Shown here: piece by piece, positions 6,301-7,736 of the stretch
How the letters are laid out: every line of letters starts with the position of its first letter
Position numbering within the stretch: position 1 is the first letter of the stretch
Source: an uncultured Clostridia bacterium
GTDB lineage: Bacteria > Bacillota > Clostridia > Peptostreptococcales > Anaerovoracaceae
DNA length: 7,736 nucleotides
Direction: 5' to 3'
Assembly: GCA_946541285.1 (NCBI GenBank)
Contig: CAMNJG010000060.1
Location: 1 to 7,736, forward strand
Notes under the pieces: generated by a model
Seen by the model: the letters and a program-made list of their open reading frames with translations, nothing else
What the model was told of the DNA's origin: nothing
Database searches by the model: none
Program-made: the position numbers and the translations under genes

Positions 6301-7736
6301 TCCTGCGGAGGATTTTTAGAATTGTCTATGATCTTAAAGGTACCGCTTCCAGCGTTCTCAAGCCCATAACTCTCTACTCCGAAGCCCGGAATCGTCAAAC
6401 TCGTCGGAGCTGCCATCAGTTCAGCTGCAGACTCCTCAGCCATCAGCCCGGCTGCCACTTCCTCCGGTCCGGCAGGGATCACTGCCGTGGCGACCATATT
6501 GGCTCCTTCTTCGCCACCCTTCAGGTCATAGAGCTGCAGTCCAAAGGACACTTCCTCTCCCGGCTGGGCTTTCACCGGAATCTCCAGCGTGGCCTCCATG
6601 CTGTAAGGCCGGAAATCCAGCTGCTGGTCTACACTGGCGTAATTTGTTCCCTCTGCGGCGGAGCCCGTGTCGATGGAACGGATCCTTGCCGTGACCAGGG
6701 AATAGTCTGCGCCGGAGCGGGTCACCGTTACAGTGACTTTTCCACCCTCTGCCTGATATTCCGCATCCGTGAAGGTCACAAGCGAATGCTCCACAGGCTC
6801 GTCATCCTGAATCGCTACAGACATGACGGACGGCGTAAATACCGCTGCGCCTTCCGGTTCCGAGAGAGCAAAGGAAATCAGTTCATCCCCCTCGGATTCT
6901 GTGTCTTCCAGAATCACAAAGTTGACGTTCTTTTCCGTTTCTCCCGGTTCAAAGGTCAGCCGGGTCGATGAAGAGTTTTCCACCGCGGAACCCACATCCG
7001 GAATCATGTAGGAGATCAGGCTTTCATCCAGCGGCAGGAATTCCGTATCCACCGTCTCACGGCTCGCGAGCCCGGTCTGTGCTTCCTTCATTTTCGCCAG
7101 CTCGCTTTTGCCGTCATCCGCTGTACTTTCTTCCGCCGGTTCTGCTGCGTCTCCGGCTGCTTCCGGTTCTGCAGAGGCAATCCCCGGTGTCGCTACTGCG
7201 GAAACCTCTTCTGTGGCCGGGATTTCATCTGTCAGCGCAGCTTCCCCCGTCTGCTCCTCCCCCTCTGCAGGACTCTCTGCCTGCGTGTCTGCGATCTGTC
7301 CGGACAGGGTATCCAGGATCTCCTGCCCCTGCGCGAGGGCTTCCTCATCATTCGCGTACTGCTGCAGGAGGGTTCCCTGCGTCGTCTTTACTTCTGTCTC
7401 ATAACGCGAATCATCGATCACATAATCTTTTCCGTAAACTGCTGAACTGTCAATGGTCCGCAAATCCACGGTTGTCTGGCCGGTCAGATCCCCGGCTCTG
7501 TAAATCGTGACAGCATACCGGCCTCGCTCACCGACTGTCCACATGGCAGACGGCGTGTCGTCCACCACGCTGTTGGCCGCGAAGGCCAGGAAAGTGCCTT
7601 CCGCATCTTCCGGCAGTGTGATGCCGCTGCCGCCCAGCACGGCCGGTTCCTGTGCCGCTGACGGGACTGCCCAGACCGGGGTCAGCCCGACCACCATCGT
7701 CAGGGCCAGCACCAGCGCCAGCACACGCGCCGCTTT
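1..7736 (-). CDS. Giant secreted multidomain surface protein (Calx-beta, beta-propeller, CARDB), partial at both ends
   Basis: The minus-strand frame with codons on positions 3k to 3k+2 is open across the whole window: 2578 complete codons plus two bases of the next one. It starts inside a Sec signal peptide, so the mature protein is extracellular; the start codon and ribosome site lie beyond base 7736 and the stop lies before base 1. Residue 1 here is codon 7734-7736. Recognisable modules are two Calx-beta domains, a carboxypeptidase-regulatory-like domain, a beta-propeller and a CARDB domain, separated by several unassigned beta-rich modules and three charged or helical insertions. I find only nine cysteines and no enzyme signature. 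Codon use is strongly biased: I count two TTA, one CTA and eight TCA codons in total. The likely role is adhesion, ligand binding or a surface scaffold, inferred from domain types only. An internal Met (residue 14) is not a credible start, because it would cut the signal peptide in half. Confidence 0.95.
399..734 (-). other. CARDB domain (cell-adhesion-related bacterial beta domain)
   Basis: Residues 2335-2446 match the CARDB pattern well: a start DTSLEVSDVALNKEAPMPGD, the hallmark KVQVTATVENTGLLPVTDY (V-x-N-x-G), then VVEAKDSSGTVYH, the strand TITFDWTVPSFGSQTGLTVSV and a closing segment TTNSRTVEV. CARDB domains are immunoglobulin-like adhesion-associated modules in secreted proteins of bacteria and archaea. 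It directly follows the propeller with a very short linker containing C2332, which fits a stalk or spacer role. Confidence 0.7.
741..2519 (-). other. Probable seven-bladed beta-propeller (BNR/sialidase-like style)
   Basis: Residues about 1740-2332 contain recurring blade cores. Three are closely spaced versions of P-[QD]-x-[VL] followed ten residues later by the strand: RPQAVALDNDTYLILF (P1749), TPDVLRMGDDIYVAWA (P1820) and NPQLVEENGNLALYYF (P1898). Further cores are TQYRLSAYTTD (about 1987), DDVFLTWVADR (about 2056), DGNTYLAWSDVSGG (about 2165) and SGALILANTYARG (about 2301), giving about seven. Each is followed by an outer strand with polar turns, such as GSELWMSSYF and later GWSKPVQVTDF, the latter typical of sialidase-type propellers. 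Such propellers bind glycans or proteins. No Asp-box (S-x-D-x-G-x-T-W) or sialidase catalytic set is seen, so a binding rather than an enzymatic role is favoured. Confidence 0.6.
849..1157 (-). other. Helical insertion within the propeller (between the strands of blade 6 and before blade 7)
   Basis: Residues about 2194-2296 hold two charged helical segments, SQAVRERYDELNQPWEEYDAK and, after a Pro/Ala/Glu stretch (PEKAEEIEAPATERPAALP), SDADREQYDALMAKERSKED continuing to LNEKYSRAIDEM. Between them is the beta segment GWSKPVQVTDFRLIM, which looks like the outer strand of blade 6. The helices therefore protrude from loops of the propeller rather than forming a separate domain. Confidence 0.5.
2742..3629 (-). 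other. Glycine-rich amphipathic beta domain, interrupted by a charged helical insertion
   Basis: Residues 1370-1665 alternate hydrophobic and small or polar residues over many strands: YTLYVGLSLE, ITGQIKFVMAWEFVY, FGLLIGGVGGYSQTFYTVYV, IPFYLNVDVKLSITYEGG, GKISVGAGVYGILGA, GFVKFSFLGTFATA, VSLALGGGIAVDA. The strand pattern resembles a barrel or a large sheet. It is not likely to be an outer-membrane porin, because it sits in the middle of a huge secreted chain with Gram-positive character. No family is recognised. It is followed by a linker (about 1666-1739) that leads into the propeller. Confidence 0.45.
3237..3542 (-). other. Charged helical insertion of about 100 residues, low GC
   Basis: Residues 1399-1500 lie between the strand YTLYVGLSLE and the strand ITGQIKFVMAWEF. 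They are dominated by Lys, Glu, Asp, Gln and Asn, with segments such as KDEQAEEKKFEEQ and AAQKQDAKDKYDEGKK, so helices or a helical hairpin are likely. The DNA here (3241-3540) is about 44% G+C against about 58% for 2701-3000. Much of that difference can be explained by the Lys/Asn/Glu codons themselves. One cysteine (C1489) is present. Function unknown. Confidence 0.6.
3828..4121 (-). other. Ig/Fn3-like beta sandwich
   Basis: Residues about 1206-1303 contain regularly spaced strands: VPIYAGDYVTVEADVSVP, then KEVRFVIYNKDNEVKDTW, then NTWSVTVPYS and DRVYVQVVGPD. The order and the G-D-x-V-x-V opening fit an immunoglobulin-like or Fn3-like fold. The family is not identifiable by eye. The flanks (residues 1131-1205 and 1304-1369) are beta-rich linkers with no recognised motif; C1162 is an isolated cysteine in the first of these. 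Confidence 0.4.
4347..4583 (-). other. Carboxypeptidase-regulatory-like / CNA-B-like domain
   Basis: Residues about 1052-1130 carry the hallmark of this beta-sandwich superfamily: a strand with a variable loop (TIVARQSAQ) followed by TDNAGKFTIDGV, then AIPGDTISMMVSDNG and a closing strand VVQVDYRTL. The pattern T-D-x-x-G-x-F-x-I-x-G-V followed by a P-G-D turn is characteristic. These domains act as structural spacers or binding modules in secreted proteins. I see no evidence for the Lys-Asn isopeptide residues found in some CNA-B relatives. Confidence 0.55.
4584..4946 (-). other. Unassigned beta-sandwich-like segment
   Basis: Residues 931-1051 hold alternating polar and hydrophobic strands, for example HVTPVMGKAYTLQAT, VRPVFKLADGTVVKGWTVDVIAKY and QNVITVGWETYD, ending at VSYDSVTVRQ. 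The composition and spacing suit an immunoglobulin-like sandwich joined to the regulatory-like domain that follows. No family is recognised. Confidence 0.3.
4947..5237 (-). other. Divergent InlB B-repeat-like module
   Basis: Residues 834-930 follow the pattern of bacterial InlB B-type repeats: a strand VRVDKDNGTISG, then a G-D-T-L-N-L-D-A strand (FAVGDTLNLDAVPA), a YEYTSCHYEGF segment in place of the usual glycine-tyrosine-tryptophan stretch, and a closing strand TELKPQF. Between them is an extra helix-like segment (ADTKAEINRELYQH). The canonical tryptophan is missing and the match is weak. Three cysteines (C874, C909, C924) lie in or beside it and could pair. Repeats of this type are usually spacers or binding modules in surface proteins. 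Confidence 0.35.
5238..5771 (-). other. Unassigned beta-rich module with a short helix
   Basis: Residues 656-833 start at a strand RVSVTQPDALKYIDI and contain glycine- and tyrosine-rich segments (GGTLKGYYI, NGNGYYIAT), then a probable helix (VIDLNDALMKDIDNYARD), then strands YYMDLEIKPVYE and YITVKIG. The last part, up to IWSARLVNINK, may be an incomplete InlB-B-like repeat preceding the better one described next. I recognise no family and see no catalytic motif. Confidence 0.3.
5772..6404 (-). other. Unassigned aromatic-rich beta module with three cysteines
   Basis: Residues 445-655 are predicted by eye to be mostly beta strand. Five tryptophans fall within 30 residues (W506, W517, W521, W523, W535), followed by a run of tyrosines (Y540, Y544, Y547, Y553). 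A strand pair such as GFTFNIYG and DIYVYGYAAL suggests a jelly-roll or other sandwich. C600, C634 and C641 are close enough to form a disulfide. Surface-exposed aromatics are typical of carbohydrate-binding modules, but I cannot name a family and no ligand-binding site is demonstrable from sequence alone. Confidence 0.4.
6474..6788 (-). other. Calx-beta domain 2
   Basis: Residues 317-421 run directly on from domain 1 and repeat its layout at normal family length (about 105 residues): VTFTDAEY, a strand KVTVTVTRSGADYS, then TARIRSIDTG, the loop AAEGTNY, the strand LDFRPY, then ATLEIPVKAQPGEEVSFGLQ. The position usually filled by Asp in the G-x-D-Y motif is Asn365, and the final D-D is absent, so calcium binding is probably weaker than in domain 1. 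It ends at VIPAGPEE, followed by a short Ala/Glu linker (about 420-442). Confidence 0.75.
6792..7619 (-). other. Calx-beta domain 1, split by a long insertion
   Basis: The first half (residues about 40-110) has the Calx-beta core: a strand RYAVTIYR, then AGDLTG, a strand TTVDLRTID, and the loop AVYGKDY. The second half (about 257-315) has the matching later strands: RLTFEPGETEKNVNFVI, then EDTESEGDE, ISFALSEP, and the terminal strand ending IQDDEP. Calx-beta domains are immunoglobulin-like sandwiches that often bind calcium through acidic loops; the acidic positions D104, E263, D278 and D311-D312 are retained here. The family is usually about 100 residues, but this copy spans about 275 because of the segment described separately. 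Confidence 0.8.
6969..7406 (-). other. About 148-residue insertion inside Calx-beta 1: helical start, acidic A/E/P/T-rich middle
   Basis: Residues about 111-256 sit where the second Calx-beta domain has only a nine-residue turn between its N-Y motif and the following strand Phe. The insertion opens with a probable amphipathic helix (TLLQQYANDEEALAQGQ), runs through a low-complexity stretch rich in Ala, Glu, Pro and Thr (about 148-206), then a short KSELAKMKEA helix and a less charged tail. The middle looks disordered and strongly acidic. Its function is unknown; a spacer or flexible loop emerging from the sandwich is the simplest reading. Confidence 0.65.
7668..7736 (-). other. Sec signal peptide (N-terminal few residues missing)
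   Basis: Residues 1-23 begin K-A-A-R, a basic n-region, followed by an uninterrupted hydrophobic core VLALVLALTMVVGL and a c-region TPVWA. Cleavage after Ala23 (V-W-A, then VPSAAQEP) fits the usual small-residue rule at -3 and -1; cleavage after Ala27 or Ala28 is an alternative. No lipobox cysteine is present, so this is a type I signal rather than a lipoprotein signal. The initiator Met and probably one or more basic residues lie just outside the window. Confidence 0.9.

Noticed and set aside
4833..6971. Plus-strand ORF of 712 codons
   Set aside because: It lies exactly antisense to the real frame, in codon register. Its translation shows no domain, while the minus strand gives clear Calx-beta and other beta modules. 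Its openness follows from rare TTA/CTA/TCA codons in the real gene.
7081..7290. DNA tandem repeat in the Ala/Glu/Pro-rich stretch
   Set aside because: The protein is low-complexity, but the DNA shows no exact repeating unit.
6968..7510. Plus-strand ORFs rich in Pro, Ser and Arg, or Ser and Ala (also 7108-7404)
   Set aside because: They are antisense readings of the acidic Ala/Glu/Pro/Thr-rich insertion and signal-proximal region; low-complexity composition explains them.

Overview
The window is filled by one gene. On the minus strand a single reading frame stays open from base 7736 to base 1: 2578 full codons with no stop, plus two bases (1-2) of the next codon. I read the frame codon by codon and found no frameshift and no intergenic gap. 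Both ends lie outside. At the right edge the frame begins inside a signal peptide, so the start codon is probably only a few codons beyond base 7736. At the left edge the protein simply continues (next residue Thr, ACN). Because neither start nor stop is inside, a scan for ATG-to-stop ORFs does not report it. The long plus-strand ORFs are shadows of it.

The product is a giant secreted or surface multidomain protein. In order from the N terminus (residue 1 = codon 7734-7736): Sec signal peptide (1-23); a Calx-beta domain split by about 148 residues of helical and acidic A/E/P/T-rich sequence (about 40-315); a compact second Calx-beta domain (317-421); an aromatic-rich beta module (445-655); further beta modules, one like a divergent InlB B-repeat (834-930); a carboxypeptidase-regulatory/CNA-B-like domain (about 1052-1130); an Ig-like sandwich (about 1206-1303); a glycine-rich beta domain interrupted by a charged helical segment (1370-1665); a probable seven-bladed beta-propeller (about 1740-2332) with its own helical insertion; a CARDB domain (2335-2446); and the start of another beta domain.

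Organism: nothing here is species-diagnostic. The signal peptide core (RVLALVLALTMVVGLTPVWA), few cysteines, GC of roughly 55% in sampled lines, and the Calx-beta/CARDB/giant surface protein style suggest a Gram-positive Bacillota (Clostridia or relative), perhaps gut-associated. This is inference.

Role: extracellular adhesion, polysaccharide or protein binding, or a cell-surface scaffold are all compatible. I recognise no catalytic motif. How it is held at the surface (sortase motif, SLH, other) would be decided by the C terminus, which is not in the window. I see no RNA gene, CRISPR array, mobile element, promoter or terminator.
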